From Hyphomicrobiales bacterium (GTDB lineage: Bacteria; Pseudomonadota; Alphaproteobacteria; Rhizobiales; Rhizobiaceae): a stretch of 64,000 nt of DNA. This document shows, piece after piece, positions 9,248 to 18,875 of the stretch. The translations under genes and the position numbers were made by a program. A model generated the notes under the pieces. That model saw only the letters and a program-made list of their open reading frames with translations. It was not told where the DNA came from and searched no databases. The stretch spans positions 62,001 to 126,000 of the forward strand of contig JAJFHU010000028.1 in the NCBI GenBank assembly GCA_021775455.1, written 5' to 3'. How positions within the stretch are numbered: position 1 is the first letter of the stretch; every line of letters starts with the position of its first letter.

Positions 9248-10282
9248 TTATTTTTGAAGTTCGGTCCAAATCGCAGTGTACAACTTTTGTACATCTGGTG
9301 AACATGTTGGAACAAAATGTCCTGATGCCACGAACTCTTCAGGAATAATGACTTCCGGTGCAGTCAGCATGTCTTCAGGCATATATTTTTCAGAACCTTC
9401 AATACCGTTTGCATATCGCGCGAACGCAGATATCAACGCAGCATTTTCAGGCTCCATGATGAAGTTCATGAACGTTTTTGCATTTTCAACATTCTTGGCA
9501 TCCTTCAGGATCGCAACACTATCCATCCACAGTGAGTACCCTTCTTTTGGATAACCATAGTTTACTTTTGGGTTCTTGAGGCGAGCACGGAAAGCAGCAC
9601 CATTCCAGTATAGTGAAGCGGCAAGGTCGCCGGCTGCGATCTTTTCAATCACGCCATACTCCATTGAGAGCCAGTCTTTTTTAGCTTCAATTAATTTATC
9701 ACGTGCTTTCTTCAATGCTTCCTTGTCACTTGTACAAGGCTCACTGCCGATATAGCGCAGAACCGTGCCCATAACATCGCCCATTTCTGGGGCAACATTG
9801 ATTTTGCCTTTTAGTTCTTCTGGTGGATCAAAGATGATTGCTGATGTATTGATATCACCACTGTAGACTGCAGTGTCGACCATTACGCCAACGCTACCCC
9901 ACTGCCAGGGAACAGTGTAATGGCGACCAGGGTCCCAATCGACATCTTGCCAAATTGGTTTCATGTTCTTGAAATTTGACATTTGGTCAGGACGTGCCTC
10001 AAGCAGCAGCCCTTCGCCTATCCAGATTGGAACATAACTTGAAGATGGAACAACCATGTCAAAGCCGTGGCCGCCTGCTTTGATTTTGGCGAGCGCACTA
10101 TCGTTGTCGTCATAACCAGTTACGATGACTTTGATACCGGTTTCTTTCTCAAATTTTTCAAGCAGTTCGGGGTTGGTATAGTTGCCCCAGTTAAACAGGT
10201 TTAGTTCACCCGCTGCATTTGCAGTTCCTCCGGTGAACGCCATAGCGAGGCTTAGTGCCGCTATTTTTAATGTGGGTTTCAT
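9248..10282 (-). CDS. potF: Polyamine ABC transporter, periplasmic binding protein (PotF/PotD type)
   Basis: A 344-residue protein with a clear signal peptide (residues 1-23, cleavage TANA-AGEL). The mature sequence begins [20 protein letters not shown], the signature of spermidine/putrescine-binding proteins (LNxxNWxxYxxPxxLxxFEKETGI). Later segments such as [19 protein letters not shown] and VMVDTAVY fit the PotF/PotD fold. It is last in the order ATPase, permease, permease, binding protein, 32 bp after the second permease gene. Whether it prefers putrescine, spermidine or agmatine cannot be decided here, but the neighbouring agmatine deiminase and carbamoylputrescine amidase genes favour agmatine or putrescine. 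Confidence 0.9.
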   Translation of the reverse strand: MKPTLKIAALSLAMAFTGGTANAAGELNLFNWGNYTNPELLEKFEKETGIKVIVTGYDDNDSALAKIKAGGHGFDMVVPSSSYVPIWIGEGLLLEARPDQMSNFKNMKPIWQDVDWDPGRHYTVPWQWGSVGVMVDTAVYSGDINTSAIIFDPPEELKGKINVAPEMGDVMGTVLRYIGSEPCTSDKEALKKARDKLIEAKKDWLSMEYGVIEKIAAGDLAASLYWNGAAFRARLKNPKVNYGYPKEGYSLWMDSVAILKDAKNVENAKTFMNFIMEPENAALISAFARYANGIEGSEKYMPEDMLTAPEVIIPEEFVASGHFVPTCSPDVQKLYTAIWTELQK

Positions 10283-10314
10283 TTTGTTTCTCCCTTTTTT
10301 GATTTTGAAACATC

Positions 10315-11151
10315 CTAACTCGATTTCCGATTTAGAAAAAAGAAAATTGTGACCATAATTACCGATACCGCCAGAAGGACTGACGAAATCGCATTGACTT
10401 CCGGGGTAATTGCCCTGCGTAATTGCCCAAGCATGTACGTCGGCAAAGTGTCTTGCCCGGAAGATTTCACAAGTTCTGTGATCACGACATCATCAAGTGA
10501 AATAACGAAGGCCAGCATCATACCAGCCAGGATGCCCGGCCAAAGCAGCGGGAATGTTACCCGCCGGAAAGTTAGCCAAGGTGTTGCATAAAGATCGGCA
10601 GCCGCTGTTTCCAGCGACAAATCCATACCTTCAAGTCTTGCGCGGATTGGCAAATAGGCAAATGGAATGCAAAATGCAGTATGCGCAATAATCAGGTAGG
10701 CCATTCCGTGATAATTAGTGGCTGCCTTGATTGAGGCAAACAAGATCAACAGGGCCACTGCGGTAACAATTTCCGGCACCATCAAAGGTTGGTTGATCAT
10801 GACATAGATAGCCGTCAGGCCTTTGTAAGGTTTGGTGCGTGTGGTTCCCAGTGCGGCCATTGTAGCAAGGACTGTCGCGATGGATGAAGCCGCTGCTGCC
10901 AGATAAACGGACCGGATCGTTGCATCAATTACCAGATCATTGTTCCAGGCAGCGACGTACCAACGGAAAGAAAAACCCTCGAAAAATGCAAGCGATGTTC
11001 CGGCATTGAAAGAATAAAAGACAAGTGGCAACAACGGTGCATAAAGCAGAAAAAAGCAAACAATTGCCATGGTGGTAAAACCGGTCTGCTTGCGAATGGA
11101 AAATGCCCGCCCGGTTTTTTTAGCAGGAGAAACCATACTTGCATCAGCCAT
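10315..11151 (-). CDS. potI: Polyamine ABC transporter permease (PotI/PotC type)
   Basis: About 278 residues from the ATG at 11151, overlapping the upstream permease by 8 bp; an in-frame start at 11184 is possible but would overlap more. Six hydrophobic segments and the EAA loop ([23 protein letters not shown]) mark it as a binding-protein-dependent transport permease of the PotC/PotI group. It forms the inner-membrane channel with the PotH-type subunit. Confidence 0.9.
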   Translation of the reverse strand: MADASMVSPAKKTGRAFSIRKQTGFTTMAIVCFFLLYAPLLPLVFYSFNAGTSLAFFEGFSFRWYVAAWNNDLVIDATIRSVYLAAAASSIATVLATMAALGTTRTKPYKGLTAIYVMINQPLMVPEIVTAVALLILFASIKAATNYHGMAYLIIAHTAFCIPFAYLPIRARLEGMDLSLETAAADLYATPWLTFRRVTFPLLWPGILAGMMLAFVISLDDVVITELVKSSGQDTLPTYMLGQLRRAITPEVNAISSVLLAVSVIMVTIFFFLNRKSS

Positions 11152-12082
11152 GGGCGTTCCCCGATTTACCCACACCGCGAACATAGAAAAGAAGAGCTAC
11201 CATTACGATAACCAGAAGTGTGATTGATAGTGCTGCACCAAGCGGCCAGTTGCGACCTTGTCCAAATTGAAGGGCAATAAAATTGCCAAGCATCAGGTTC
11301 TTTCCACCGCCCAATATGCGTGGTGTAACATAGGCTCCAAGCGAGGGAATGAATACGAGGATCGATCCTGCCACAATACCCGGTTTGACGAGTGGCAAAA
11401 TAATACGCTTTAGGACATTCCACCTCGATGCGTACAAATCGTAGCCTGCTTCAACCAAGCGAAAATCAAATTTTTCCATTGATGCGTAGATCGGAAGAAC
11501 CATCAGCGGCAGATATACATACGTCATTCCAATCATGATGGCGAAATCCGTGAACATTATCTGGATTGGCTCTTCAATTGCTCCAATCGATTTGAGCGCT
11601 GTGTTGATCACTCCCTGGTTGCGGATTAATTCCATGACGGCAAAAGTGCGGATAAGGAGGTTTGTCCAAAATGGTATTGTAACCATGAACAACCAAAGAT
11701 TACGGCTCGATGCTGGTCTGGTCGCAATAAAGTAAGCGGTGGGAAGCCCAAAGATCAGGCACACGATTGTAGTCATCAATGAAAGCTTTACCGAGCGCCA
11801 AAGTATTGAAACATGGGCATCAGCAATTGTCAGTGTATCGTCAAAAATATCCCGCTGCATGAATACGCCAAACCAACCGTCAGTAGAAAAACTCCACTGA
11901 ACCCCGCCATAATCGCCGGGCGAAAGGAACGAATACACAGCCATGATCAATAGCGGCCCCGATGCCGCACAAAACAGTACGATCAGGGCTGGAGTTGTTA
12001 ATAGTATGTGGCGGCGTGTTTCATTTTGCTGCGCGGTTTCAGCGCTTGTGCTGGCTTGGATTAAATGGCTGTCGGTGCTCAT
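11144..12082 (-). CDS. potH: Polyamine ABC transporter permease (PotH/PotB type)
   Basis: A 312-residue inner-membrane permease with about six transmembrane segments and an EAA loop (LVEAGYDLYASRWNVLKRIILP). An N-terminal cytoplasmic extension of about 30 residues precedes the first membrane segment, as in PotH. It sits between the ATPase gene (1 bp gap) and the second permease gene (overlap), so the four genes are tightly coupled. Confidence 0.9.
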   Translation of the reverse strand: MSTDSHLIQASTSAETAQQNETRRHILLTTPALIVLFCAASGPLLIMAVYSFLSPGDYGGVQWSFSTDGWFGVFMQRDIFDDTLTIADAHVSILWRSVKLSLMTTIVCLIFGLPTAYFIATRPASSRNLWLFMVTIPFWTNLLIRTFAVMELIRNQGVINTALKSIGAIEEPIQIMFTDFAIMIGMTYVYLPLMVLPIYASMEKFDFRLVEAGYDLYASRWNVLKRIILPLVKPGIVAGSILVFIPSLGAYVTPRILGGGKNLMLGNFIALQFGQGRNWPLGAALSITLLVIVMVALLFYVRGVGKSGNAHG

Positions 12083-12083
12083 C

Positions 12084-13247
12084 TCAATCCCTCAATACCT
12101 GTACAGCGCCGGGTCCAATCTCAATGCCGTATTTTTTCCCAACACGATGAGATTCTTCAAAGTCACGCTGGTTTTGCGAGCGAATGATAAAAATATCACC
12201 TTTCGGTAGTTCGAGGTGATAATGGGTGTCTGTACCGATATAGACAATATTCTGGAGAGTGCCGCTTAGGGTTGAATTGGAGGCTGCTTTGCCAATTCGG
12301 GCGTGTTCCGGTCGAATAACAACAGTAACCTTGCCTTTGGCATCGGATTTGGAAATTCCGCCCTGTGGCAATGCGGCAGCAACGGTCTTGCCAGAAGGCA
12401 GTTTCACCTTGGCAGAAGATTTCCCGATTGAAACCAATCCTGCAGTAATGAAATTGGTGTCACCAATAAAGTTGGCAACAAACCGTTCTGCCGGATGATC
12501 ATAGATCTCACGCGGAGGCCCAACCTGTAAAATGTTGCCCTCACTCATGACGGCTACCCGGTCGGACATCGTCAACGCCTCTTCCTGATCGTGCGTCACA
12601 AATACAAAAGTAATACCGGTTTCGTGTTGGAGCCGTTTAAGTTCAATCTGCATTTGCTTGCGAAGCTTCAGGTCAAGGGCCGAAAGCGGTTCGTCAAGCA
12701 GCAAGACTTTTGGTCTCGGTGCTAGAGCCCTTGCAAGTGCCACCCGCTGTTGTTGGCCACCAGATATCTGGCTGGTCTGACGGTTCTTGAGTTCCGTCAT
12801 CTTGACCAATTCCAACATGTTATCAACGGTTCTGTCGATTTCAGATTTGGGTTTCCCAAGCATTTCCAGCCCGAAACCGATATTTTCAGCAACACTCATA
12901 TGTGGAAAAAGGGCATAACTTTGAAACACCGTATTGACCGGACGTTGATAAGGTGGAAGCAGCGAAATATCCTCGCCTTCAAGGGTAATCATTCCTGCGG
13001 TGGGATGTTCAAATCCCGCAATTAGACGCAATAGTGTGGTCTTGCCGCAGCCCGAAGGTCCCAACAGGGTGAAAAATTCATTTTTGCGGATCTGAACTGA
13101 TACATCATCCAGGGCGAGCACATCTGTGTCACCACGATAAATCTTGGTGACGTGTAGTGCATCAATCGCGATTTCCTGTGGCGATGATTTGGTTTTTGTT
13201 GTTTTACTTTTGCCTGCCCCAGCGGAACTCTTTACTGAACTAACCAA
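12084..13247 (-). CDS. potG: Polyamine ABC transporter ATP-binding protein (PotG/PotA type)
   Basis: A 387-residue ATPase: Walker A GPSGCGKT (residues 63-70), Q-loop in [15 protein letters not shown], signature SGGQQQR, Walker [14 protein letters not shown]-loop FVFVTHDQ, and a C-terminal TOBE domain. An unusual Lys/Ser-rich N-terminus (about 20 residues) precedes the usual ABC start. It is the first gene of the minus-strand import operon, and a perfect 17-bp palindrome lies 28 bp upstream of its start. Confidence 0.93.
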   Translation of the reverse strand: MVSSVKSSAGAGKSKTTKTKSSPQEIAIDALHVTKIYRGDTDVLALDDVSVQIRKNEFFTLLGPSGCGKTTLLRLIAGFEHPTAGMITLEGEDISLLPPYQRPVNTVFQSYALFPHMSVAENIGFGLEMLGKPKSEIDRTVDNMLELVKMTELKNRQTSQISGGQQQRVALARALAPRPKVLLLDEPLSALDLKLRKQMQIELKRLQHETGITFVFVTHDQEEALTMSDRVAVMSEGNILQVGPPREIYDHPAERFVANFIGDTNFITAGLVSIGKSSAKVKLPSGKTVAAALPQGGISKSDAKGKVTVVIRPEHARIGKAASNSTLSGTLQNIVYIGTDTHYHLELPKGDIFIIRSQNQRDFEESHRVGKKYGIEIGPGAVQVLRD

Positions 13248-13275
13248 CTAATCCAACCTCAGATTCTATCCAAAT

Positions 13276-13292
13276 GGAATTTGCCAAATTCC
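13276..13292. promoter_or_regulatory. Perfect palindrome upstream of the polyamine importer operon
   Basis: GGAATTTG-C-CAAATTCC, an exact 8-bp inverted repeat around one base, 28 bp before the ATPase start codon. The position suits an operator. The candidate binder is the LysR protein encoded next to it, though LysR sites are usually less perfect; the assignment is inference. Confidence 0.5.
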
Positions 13293-13405
13293 GATTTCCC
13301 CAACGTTAGCCTATTGGACGACCAACATTGTTGCAAGTCGTTGTTTCGCAAATGGCTTGAATGGTAATTTGGGACGATCAACCCGAATTTATGGGTTGTT
13401 GAGCC

Positions 13406-14329
13406 CTATTCAGATTTCTCTTGAAGTTGATTGTTTGTCAGGTGACCCTGTTCAATCAACCAGTCCCACATTCTTCGGATCGTTGGTCGTTGAAACTGGG
13501 ATTCTACGCAAGCCAGGTAGTAGGCATGTTCTGTTCTGACGCTTTCTGAAAATGGCTGCACCAATCGTCCTGCCTCCAGATGGGGCTTCGCCAATATCAA
13601 GCTGCCCAAGGCCAGGCCGTGCCCCAAAACTGCACTTTCGAGCAATAGGCCGGAATCGCTGAAGTTGAAACCATCACTGGTATCACTTCTTTCAACATCC
13701 ATTGCCTGACACCAGTCAAACCAGTCTTCGTTCCTTTCGTCATGCAACAGGCGAACACTGGAAATGTCAAAATTCCTGAACTGTATCTCGTGCCGTGAAA
13801 ACAACTCTGGCGAACAAACGGGTGATATCCAGTCGTCGAACAATTTTTCTGTTCTCATCCCTGGCCATTTTCCGTCTCCACGCCAGATGGCAATGTCCAA
13901 CTCCTCGTAATCAAGTTCATCCAACTCATCAGATGTATAAAGCCAGGGCTGAAGATCAGGGTGGTTTGCGACAAGCTGCCCAAAGCGTGGCAGCAACCAA
14001 CTTTTTGCCAAAGAAGGCGGGGTTGCCAAAACAATTTGCCCCTGTTTCCTGTAGGATTCGAGGCGCCTCGTTCCGCGTGCCAGCATCTCAAGAGATTTTT
14101 TTGCTGTTTCCTGAAAATCCCGCCCGGCATCACTTAGTTCGACGGACCGTCCGACGCGCGTGAAAAGTTGTTGGCCAAAAAAATCTTCCAGTGACTTGAT
14201 TTGGTGACTGATCGCAGATTGGGTCATGTTCAGTTCATCCGCAGCTTTGGAAAAACTTCCAAGACGGGCTGCCGCCTCAAAACCGCTCAAGGCACTAAGG
14301 GGTGGAACTCGGTTAAAGTATCTATTCAT
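13406..14329 (-). CDS. LysR-family transcriptional regulator (GcvA-like)
   Basis: A 307-residue LysR regulator. The N-terminal winged helix contains LSALSGFEAAARLGSFSKAA and MTQSAISHQIKSLE; the effector domain begins about residue 95. The PPLSALxxFEAAARxxSFxxAA start resembles the GcvA group. It lies between the polyamine importer (same strand, downstream) and the agmatine deiminase operon (divergent, 144 bp away), so it is the obvious candidate regulator of one or both. An inverted repeat at 14338-14354 lies just upstream of its start. Confidence 0.9.
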   Translation of the reverse strand: MNRYFNRVPPLSALSGFEAAARLGSFSKAADELNMTQSAISHQIKSLEDFFGQQLFTRVGRSVELSDAGRDFQETAKKSLEMLARGTRRLESYRKQGQIVLATPPSLAKSWLLPRFGQLVANHPDLQPWLYTSDELDELDYEELDIAIWRGDGKWPGMRTEKLFDDWISPVCSPELFSRHEIQFRNFDISSVRLLHDERNEDWFDWCQAMDVERSDTSDGFNFSDSGLLLESAVLGHGLALGSLILAKPHLEAGRLVQPFSESVRTEHAYYLACVESQFQRPTIRRMWDWLIEQGHLTNNQLQEKSE

Positions 14330-14337
14330 TAGTAGAA

Positions 14338-14354
14338 TTCATCAATTTGGTGAA
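14338..14354. promoter_or_regulatory. Inverted repeat in the LysR/deiminase divergent promoter region
   Basis: TTCATCA-ATT-TGGTGAA, six of seven arm positions matching, located 8 bp upstream of the lysR start and about 120 bp upstream of the deiminase start. It could be the LysR autoregulatory site. Basis is sequence symmetry and position only. Confidence 0.4.
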
Positions 14355-14473
14355 AAATTCGAAATATTTTTTGTCTGAGTAATGGATTATCTTGATTTCG
14401 AGTGGAATTTCAATCGCGTTTCGGGAATTAGATAAAAAATACTGATGATTAGCGAACAAAGAGGAGAATGGTA

Positions 14474-15499
14474 ATGCGTGGCGCTTTTATGGAAAAAATC
14501 TATTCCTCTGCAGCTTTTATAATGCTCGTCGCCGGGTTGTTGATGAGCTCACAGGTCCAGGCTGATACGTTGGTGCTGGCTGCGCCAAACAAAAATGAAT
14601 CCTATTATGCACCAAAATACAAAACCATCCTGAAGTTTCAGATGAACTATGCAAAAGCAATCTCCAAACGCGAGAAAGTTGTTATTCTCACAGACGATGC
14701 GGGCTATGAATATTTTTCAAGGCACTTGCCGGAAAGCATGCTTTTACGCCGTCCGGTTGATGACATCTGGGTGCGTGATTTTTCGCCAATCGCTCACAAG
14801 AGCAATCTACAGTTCCGATACACTTCCAAGGCTGGCGGTGGACGGGCAATGGCCGATCTTATTCAGGACAGCCTCAACCATGCGGTTGGCAAGGTTGGTA
14901 TCAAGATACAACGGACCAAATACATTCTGGATGGGGGGAACTTTGTAGGGGCAGGAAATAGGGCCATTGTTACCGACCGTTTCTTGCGGGACAATCGATT
15001 GAAAAAAGATGAAGGTAAATATGTGTTGAAAGAACTTCTCGGTATATCTCAGGTTGCAATCATTCCCACTGATGATCCCGGTGGCTTGGCTCATGCCGAT
15101 GGCATGGTAATGTTTGGTGACACAAGAACGCTCTTTGTCAACGAATACGAAGAACCTTTCCGTTCCAAAGTACATGACGAGTTGAAGGCAGCTTTTCCAA
15201 AAATCAAAATTGTCGAAGTTCCGGTTCGTTTCAGCAACGATGCATACGATCCGGAATTTGGCTCTGCTTGTGGAATATATGTAAATTCAGTCGTTACAGA
15301 CAGCACCATCTACGTGCCGCAATTTGGGTTGGACCTGGACAAGAAGGTTCTCAATCTGATTCGCCAAAACACAAGTAAAGCAGTTGTGCCAATTGAAAGC
15401 GCTGGCGTATGTTCAATGGGTGGCAGTGCCCGCTGTCTGGTTTGGCAGGCCAAGGGTTCGCACGGAAGCAAGCTGGTAAGTGCTGCAAGGAATGATTGA
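14474..15499 (+). CDS. Exported agmatine deiminase / peptidylarginine deiminase-family protein
   Basis: A 341-residue guanidino-group-modifying enzyme with a signal peptide (about residues 1-30, cleavage near VQA-DT). The start is ATG 14474 rather than 14468, because GAGGAG at 14461-14466 is only one base from the first ATG but 7 bases from the second. Catalytic elements of the agmatine deiminase family are present: DDIWVRDFSP (D96, D97, R101, D102), LDGGNFV, HADGMVMF (H207, D209) and nucleophile C321 in GGSARCLVW. The last motif differs from the GGGxHCxTQQ of AguA. It overlaps the aguA start (TGATG), so the exported and cytosolic enzymes are made together. The likely role is hydrolysis of agmatine or a related guanidine outside the inner membrane, but the substrate is unproven. 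Confidence 0.85.
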   Translation: MRGAFMEKIYSSAAFIMLVAGLLMSSQVQADTLVLAAPNKNESYYAPKYKTILKFQMNYAKAISKREKVVILTDDAGYEYFSRHLPESMLLRRPVDDIWVRDFSPIAHKSNLQFRYTSKAGGGRAMADLIQDSLNHAVGKVGIKIQRTKYILDGGNFVGAGNRAIVTDRFLRDNRLKKDEGKYVLKELLGISQVAIIPTDDPGGLAHADGMVMFGDTRTLFVNEYEEPFRSKVHDELKAAFPKIKIVEVPVRFSNDAYDPEFGSACGIYVNSVVTDSTIYVPQFGLDLDKKVLNLIRQNTSKAVVPIESAGVCSMGGSARCLVWQAKGSHGSKLVSAARND

Positions 15500-16530
15500 T
15501 GACAAGAATTTCCGAAACTGAAAGCCAAACTCCAAAGCAAGCAGGCTTTCACATGCCTGCTGAATGGAGTGAGCATGAACGCTGCTGGATGATGTGGCCG
15601 TGCAGAGCGGAAGTCTGGCCTGATATCGAAGCGACCAGGAAAGACTATACAACCCTTGCTCACGCAATACGAGGATTTGAACCGTTGACCATGACGGTCA
15701 ATCCTGAAGATGAAGCCGAGGCGCGGTCAATGCTGGGTTCAGACATTGATATTGCAATCGCGAATATTGACGACTCCTGGGCTCGTGATGCCGGACCCTG
15801 TTTTCTAAAGAATGCAGATGGTGATGTTGCGGGTCTGAATTTTAAGTTCAACGCATGGGGTGAAAAATATCATCCCTATGATGGTGATAACAAATTTTCC
15901 GAATTTGTTCTCGCACAGGCCGGTGTTCGTCAGTTCCATTCTGACCTGATTGCGGAAGGCGGCGGGATCTGTGTTGACGGGGAAGGGACAATTCTCACAA
16001 CTCAAACCTGCTTTCCAAATGCCAACCGTAATCCTGATTGGACAATTGCAGAAATTGAGCAGGAATTGATAGAGGTGCTTGGTGGTGACAAGGTGATTTG
16101 GCTACCCGGCAACGAATATGAAACCGAAACCAACGGCCACGTGGATGGCATTGCCATGTTTGCGGAGCCCGGTACCATACTCGTCGAAATGTCAGAAAAT
16201 CCGAATAGTCTGGACTATGGCGTTAACCGGGAAAACCATGCAGCCCTTGATGGTCAGGTGGATGCAAAAGGTCGGCAATTGAAATTGGTGCCTGTTCCCG
16301 ACGCCGATGACGCCAAAGGGTGCGGCGACATGTTTTGCCGCTCCTATGTTAATTCATACATTGCGAACGGCGGCATATTGATGCCAAAATATGATATCGC
16401 TACAGATGACCAGGTGAGGGAAATCTATCAGGAACATTTTCCAGGACGCGAGGTTGTTCAGGTATCCATCAACAATATTGCGCTGGGGGGAGGCGGTATT
16501 CATTGCATAACCCAGCAAGAGCCACTTTGA
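15499..16530 (+). CDS. aguA: Agmatine deiminase
   Basis: A 343-residue cytosolic enzyme converting agmatine to N-carbamoylputrescine and ammonia. Motifs: MPAEWSEHERCWMMWP near the N-terminus, DDSWARDAGP (D91, D92, R96, D97), H214-D216 in GHVDGIAMF, and nucleophile C336 in GGGIHCITQQ, the canonical AguA ending. Start chosen at ATG 15499 (TGATG overlap with the previous stop, AAGGA ribosome site at 15488-15492). It is followed 19 bp later by the carbamoylputrescine amidase gene, giving the complete two-step route to putrescine. Confidence 0.95.
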   Translation: MTRISETESQTPKQAGFHMPAEWSEHERCWMMWPCRAEVWPDIEATRKDYTTLAHAIRGFEPLTMTVNPEDEAEARSMLGSDIDIAIANIDDSWARDAGPCFLKNADGDVAGLNFKFNAWGEKYHPYDGDNKFSEFVLAQAGVRQFHSDLIAEGGGICVDGEGTILTTQTCFPNANRNPDWTIAEIEQELIEVLGGDKVIWLPGNEYETETNGHVDGIAMFAEPGTILVEMSENPNSLDYGVNRENHAALDGQVDAKGRQLKLVPVPDADDAKGCGDMFCRSYVNSYIANGGILMPKYDIATDDQVREIYQEHFPGREVVQVSINNIALGGGGIHCITQQEPL

Positions 16531-16549
16531 GATTATGGAGCAGTAAATC

Positions 16550-17440
16550 ATGCGGAACGTAACAATTGCAGCCACCCAAATGGCGTGTTCGGATGAAGTT
16601 TCAGAAAATGTGGAAAAGGGCGAGAGGCTTGTTCGCGACGCGGTTTCCAAGGGCGCAAACATTGTTCTTTTGCAGGAGCTTTTCGAAGGTTACTATTTTT
16701 GTCAGGACGAACTGCCGGAGCATTATGCGCGTGCCAAACCGGCAAAGGGTCATCCCACAATTGAGCACTTTAAGGATGTGGCGAAGGAACTTGGTGTTGT
16801 CCTGCCAATCAGTTTTTACGAAGAGGCAGGGAATGCCCGGTTCAATTCCATCGCGATAATTGATGCCGATGGAAAAATGCTTGGTGTTTACCGCAAGAGC
16901 CACATACCGCATGGGTCAGGCTACCAGGAGAAGTTCTATTTCTCTCCCGGCGACACCGGTTTCAAGGTCTGGGAAACCGCCTTCGGAAAAATTGGTGTGG
17001 GCATTTGCTGGGACCAATGGTTTCCCGAGTGCGCCCGGTCAATGGCATTGATGGGTGCTGAAATGCTGTTTTATCCAACAGCGATTGGTTCCGAACAGTT
17101 CGATGCGGATTACGATTCTTCTGGCCACTGGCGTCGTGTGATGCAGGGTCATGCCGGTGCCAACATCATGCCGCTGGTTGCTTCCAACCGGGTAGGAACA
17201 GAGTCCGGCCGAACGGGAACCGAAATGACTTTTTACGGCACTTCATTCATCGCAAATGAAACGGGTGATGTGGTGGCAGAAACTGACCGCACAGCCGAAA
17301 CTGTATTGGCAAGTACCTTTGATCTGGATGCCATAGCTGAAATGCGGGGAAGTTGGGGTATCTATAGAGACCGGCGCCCTGAACTATATGGCACGATCGC
17401 AACACTGGACGGTCAATCAAGTTTCGCGCGCCGTGTTTAA
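16550..17440 (+). CDS. aguB: N-carbamoylputrescine amidase
   Basis: A 296-residue nitrilase-superfamily enzyme that hydrolyses N-carbamoylputrescine to putrescine, CO2 and ammonia. The Glu-Lys-Cys triad is visible: E43 (LLQELFEGYYF), K116 (YRKSHIPHG) and C153 (GVGICWDQWFPE). ELFEGYYFCQ and GSGYQEKFYFSPGDTGF are typical of AguB rather than other nitrilases. It is the last gene of the operon with the exported deiminase and aguA. An integrative element begins downstream. Confidence 0.95.
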   Translation: MRNVTIAATQMACSDEVSENVEKGERLVRDAVSKGANIVLLQELFEGYYFCQDELPEHYARAKPAKGHPTIEHFKDVAKELGVVLPISFYEEAGNARFNSIAIIDADGKMLGVYRKSHIPHGSGYQEKFYFSPGDTGFKVWETAFGKIGVGICWDQWFPECARSMALMGAEMLFYPTAIGSEQFDADYDSSGHWRRVMQGHAGANIMPLVASNRVGTESGRTGTEMTFYGTSFIANETGDVVAETDRTAETVLASTFDLDAIAEMRGSWGIYRDRRPELYGTIATLDGQSSFARRV

Positions 17441-17669
17441 GAGATTTGATAAGGCGGTTGAACCCAAATTTGCAGAATTGAACCTACAATCTTCAACAGC
17501 GGGTAAATCTGGCGGAGAGGAAGTCTGCCATTTCAGTTTCCTGATAAATCCCAATAGTTCCAAAAATCCCTTAATAGTGCCAGATTTCGGCCATTTTTAC
17601 TTCTTAGTAAGTTCAGAGTATTCCAGTATGTTCCTACTACCGGTGGGGGACGAAATGGGGGATAGATAG

Positions 17670-18875
17670 ATGACGGAGCCATCAATTAGGCGACCTGAAA
17701 AAGCATTAACCGCGCAGTTTGTTCGCACTGTTAAAGAGCCTGGAAAATACTTCGATGGCCATGGCCTATTTCTGCGGGTCCAGAAGAATGGTGCGCGCCA
17801 GTGGGTGCAAAGGATTACCATTCGAGGAAAACGTAGTGAATTGGGCTTGGGTAACCCGTCTCTGGTTTCGCTAGCTGATGCCAGAGAAACCGCATTGGAA
17901 AACCGAAAGTTGGCACAAGCTGGCGGGGACCCCATACAAGCCAGAAAAGAAGCAAAGGCAGTATTAAACTTCGAAGATGCCGCTCAAGCAGTTTACGACT
18001 TACATCGACCAACATGGCGCAATGCAAAACATGCGGCCCAGTTTTTGAGCACTCTGAAGACTTACGTGTATCCGGAAATCGGAAAACTTCGTGTAACAGA
18101 GATAACAACAGCCGATATTCTGAATGTACTGTCGGCAATCTGGACGGAAAAACCAGAAACCGCAAAGCGAGTACTTCAGCGCATCAACACAGTTATGAAC
18201 TGGGTGATTGCTCAAGGCTGGCGAAAAGACAATCCCGCAAATCATGTTGCTCAAGCTTTGCCAAAACAAAATCATGTAAAAGTGCCGAGGAAGGCACTAC
18301 CCTACAATGATGTTGCCGGGTGTATAGAGGCAATCAAGAATTCAAGTGCCAGCGTATCGACTAAACTAGCGTTGGAGTTTCTTATACTGACGGCGAGCCG
18401 ATCCGGTGAAGTTCGAAACGCCACTTGGTCTGAATTCGATTTGGACAAGGCCGAATGGTTGATTCCATCAGAACGTATGAAGGCTAGCAGGCCACACAGG
18501 GTTCCCCTTGTCGCTAGAAGCCTAGCGTTACTAGAGCAAGCAAAAGCAAATAGCGGCACGTCATCATATGTTTTTGCAGGAACAAAACCACACAAGCCTT
18601 TATCCGATATGACGCTTTCCAAGCTTGTAAAGGAGTTGGGGTTTAATGTGGATGTGCATGGCTTCAGGACTTCATTCAGAACCTGGGCTCAAGAGCAAAC
18701 AAACCTCCCAAGAGAGGTCGCAGAAGCTGCGCTGGCTCATACGATCAAAGACAAAGCGGAAGCCGCGTATGCGCGTTCTGACCTCTTTGAGAAACGCCGC
18801 AAGATGATGGATAGCTGGGCAAGCTACTTGGCGTCTAGAACGGGAGAAGTTGTTGCAGTGAAGTTCGGACAATGA
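17670..18875 (+). CDS. int: Tyrosine-type site-specific integrase (DUF4102/P4 type)
   Basis: A 401-residue integrase: N-terminal DUF4102 domain (about 10-90, GKYFDGHGLFLRVQKNGARQW), SAM-like core-binding domain (about 100-200), and catalytic domain with R244 (TASRSGEVR), H330-x-x-R333 (HGFRTSFR), H357 and nucleophile Y367 (AYARSDLFEKR). All catalytic residues are present, so it should be active. GGGGGA lies upstream of the ATG. It overlaps the next gene by 4 bp. No excisionase other than AlpA is evident. Confidence 0.95.
   Translation: MTEPSIRRPEKALTAQFVRTVKEPGKYFDGHGLFLRVQKNGARQWVQRITIRGKRSELGLGNPSLVSLADARETALENRKLAQAGGDPIQARKEAKAVLNFEDAAQAVYDLHRPTWRNAKHAAQFLSTLKTYVYPEIGKLRVTEITTADILNVLSAIWTEKPETAKRVLQRINTVMNWVIAQGWRKDNPANHVAQALPKQNHVKVPRKALPYNDVAGCIEAIKNSSASVSTKLALEFLILTASRSGEVRNATWSEFDLDKAEWLIPSERMKASRPHRVPLVARSLALLEQAKANSGTSSYVFAGTKPHKPLSDMTLSKLVKELGFNVDVHGFRTSFRTWAQEQTNLPREVAEAALAHTIKDKAEAAYARSDLFEKRRKMMDSWASYLASRTGEVVAVKFGQ

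Noticed and set aside
17441-17669. tRNA or attL core at the left edge of the integrative element
   Set aside because: I searched for a cloverleaf-like end and for sequence shared with 21294-21900 and found neither by eye.
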